Positions 62,251 through 64,000 of a DNA stretch of 64,000 nucleotides are shown piece after piece; the stretch's first letter is position 1; each line of letters starts with the position of its first letter. The DNA comes from Xiphophorus maculatus (taxonomy: Eukaryota > Chordata > Actinopteri > Cyprinodontiformes > Poeciliidae). The DNA is taken from NCBI RefSeq assembly GCF_002775205.1, contig NC_036458.1, forward strand, positions 4,680,560 through 4,744,559, in the 5' to 3' direction. Under the pieces are notes generated by a model. It saw only the letters and a program-made list of their open reading frames with translations, was not told the DNA's origin and searched no databases. Both the position numbers and the translations under genes were made by a program.

Positions 62251-63814
62251 ATGCTTCTTACAATCCGCAAGCAACTCAGAAACCACCCCGCTGTATGTAC
62301 CGAAAGCTTATCTGTAGTATTGAATGATTTTGGGGGGATTTGTGATAAAACGGGATCTTTTCCGAATTTTTGTGGCTAATTTAGCTTAGCAGGCTTGATG
62401 TCGGGCAACGCTGGCTTTGTATCTCATTTTAAGTTCGAAATATAAATGTTTAAAGCAAACTGATGTCAAGAAGTTAAGCTTTTGGTCTTTAAGATACAAA
62501 AAAGATAAACGACACAAAGAAAGGGTAGTTAATGGTTAACCAAAACGAAAACTAGATGTGACGATGTACTTTCTTGACGGCTACTTTTGTTAGCTTGAAT
62601 TCTTAACCTATTTCGTCATCTTGTCAAAGAGGCCATATTGTATTATTATTTTAATCTCTGTTTAAAATATCGAAGGATGTTTGAAAATATTCCAGTTGGC
62701 TTGAGCATTTTCTCCAGTATTTTCTTATTTATGTCATTTTTTTTAGTTTAATTAAAGCCAGTTAATTCTGAACTGGAAAAGTTGACTTTGAAATTTCTGT
62801 AAATGACCAAAGTTACAGTTTGACAGAGACACCCAATAGAAATAATTTAAGTACCTCAGTTTGCCAGGACATAGAGTCCCTTTCAGGACACATTGATTTT
62901 AATTTATTTCCTGTTTTGTCTGTTTTACTTGTCTTATTAGAATCTGAATTTCTGTATTGTTATTATACAAGAAGGCACAAACACATTTAAATAAATATAG
63001 TTGAAATAAGCAGGATGTTAGTTTTTTTTAAGCTGTATTTGTTTAATTTATCCAGAAGAAACGTTGTGTTTGGTAGGGAATTGTAATTGAGAATATTTTT
63101 GGTTTATGCAGATCATTGTTAATAATAGACAGAGTTTAATCTCTGAGTTTCTGGGCTGTGTTGTCAAAACAGTGACGACCTGCCTGTTTGTGCAGGTTAC
63201 TGTTATGGCATCTAAGGAAAGCGATGCTTCATGTTTAACTTTCAGTCTGTTTTTCTTACAGCTGATTCCCCTTTTCTTCTTCATTGGTGGTGGGGCAGCC
63301 ATGTCCTTGATGTACCTGGCTCGCCTGGGCCTGAGAAACCCTGACGTTTCGTAAGCACTGCTGATGAAAAATGCATGTCTGTGACCTACTGTGGCCTTTT
63401 CTGTAAACCTATTCCTGTTCTGTCCCTCAGCTGGGATCGCAAGAACAACCCAGAGCCTTGGAACAAACTGAGTCCAAACTACCAGTACAAGGTGTGTATC
63501 TGTCATGTAAATAAAAATACACTCCTCCAAGGGTTTTTCCACCACATGATACCGCTGACACTTTGGAAAAACTGTGTTAGTGGGTTTTATCAGGGCTTAG
63601 TGTGTTGATCTGTGGGTAAGTCTTTCAGAAAGCACATAATCTAGTTAATGCTGACCAAATCTGATGAACTTAACCTCAAGTTTGATCTAAAAATAGAAGT
63701 ATTTCAAATTAACATAACAAGTAATGTGCTTGAGCTAAAATGTGTCTCTATTCCCAGTTCTTTACAGTAAACATGGACTACAGCAAACTGAAGAAGGATC
63801 GCCCAGACTTCTAA
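62251..63814 (+). CDS. ndufa4: NDUFA4-family cytochrome c oxidase-associated protein, four exons
   Basis: NDUFA4, first assigned to complex I, is now regarded as a subunit associated with cytochrome c oxidase in the inner mitochondrial membrane. Exons: 62251-62292, 63262-63350, 63431-63491 and 63758-63814. The 82-residue protein begins [20 protein letters not shown]. It has one transmembrane segment ([20 protein letters not shown]), then [20 protein letters not shown] and the conserved end [15 protein letters not shown]. Length fits the family. The [11 protein letters not shown] spacing, with an extra Lys against human NDUFA4, is also seen in NDUFA4L2, so the exact fish paralogue (ndufa4, ndufa4l or ndufa4l2) needs a tree. 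All introns are GT-AG. A poly(A) signal AATAAA at 63989-63994 sits just inside the window end. Confidence 0.92.
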
Positions 63815-64000
63815 AGTTTCCGTCTGCTGGAGTAAAAAAGCACAACCGTCGACGAAGCCGCACAGTTTGGTCTCATCTTGAACTTCCTGCATCCAGGAAT
63901 CTGAACAATGCAGAAGCTAAATCCGCACAGCTCAAATTTCAGTTTCTTCATTGCATTCATGGCTGCTTCAAATTAATTTCTCATTTTCAATAAAGTAAAG

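Noticed and set aside
63106-63354. 82-residue frame extending upstream of ndufa4 exon 2
   Set aside because: The upstream part runs into intron sequence before the CTTACAG acceptor. The real N-terminus comes from the exon at 62251-62292.

Overview
The window is nuclear DNA of a ray-finned (teleost) fish. The genes are intron-rich and encode proteins I recognise as vertebrate orthologues. The introns are AT-rich and full of fish-type transposons: Tc1, Rex3-like LINEs, a tRNA-derived SINE, hAT-type and palindromic MITEs. The repeat spectrum suggests a percomorph, but the sequence alone does not fix the species.

Layout. (1) 1-5484: repeat-rich DNA upstream of the first coding exon I recognise in strada. 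It holds a tandemly amplified MITE end, an odd TCTC/GAGA palindrome array and a SINE. (2) 5485-11622, + strand: strada, the LKB1-activating pseudokinase. (3) 11678-13859, - strand: rnf113a, a CCCH + RING protein, tail-to-tail with strada. (4) 15323-35001, + strand: rundc3a, a RUN-domain neuronal protein whose first intron is 12 kb. (5) Inside that intron, on the - strand, are two paralogous open frames of unknown family, at 22382-22636 and 25381-25629. A third frame, 25009-25380, follows the second directly after one in-frame TAG. All three are built from about 7-residue Gly/Thr/Ser-rich repeats. This is the best candidate here for something undescribed. (6) 38371-52083, + strand: fam117a, with a complete Tc1 transposon in its first intron. 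(7) 54132-60641, + strand: slc35b1, an ER nucleotide(-sugar) transporter. (8) 62251-63814, + strand: ndufa4 family, a small cytochrome c oxidase-associated membrane protein.

The six recognised genes are housekeeping or neuronal genes and do not form a pathway. The adjacency fam117a-slc35b1 is also found on human 17q21, so this is conserved synteny rather than a functional cluster. Three introns use GC-AG splice sites. A palindromic MITE family of about 250-450 bp occurs about 18 times, and pairs of GTTGCTAGGTAAC palindromes resembling RFX X-boxes recur in several repeat families and in a 31-bp minisatellite.

Exon boundaries were read by eye from splice sites and protein continuity. Gene identities rest on my recognition of the proteins, not on a database search.
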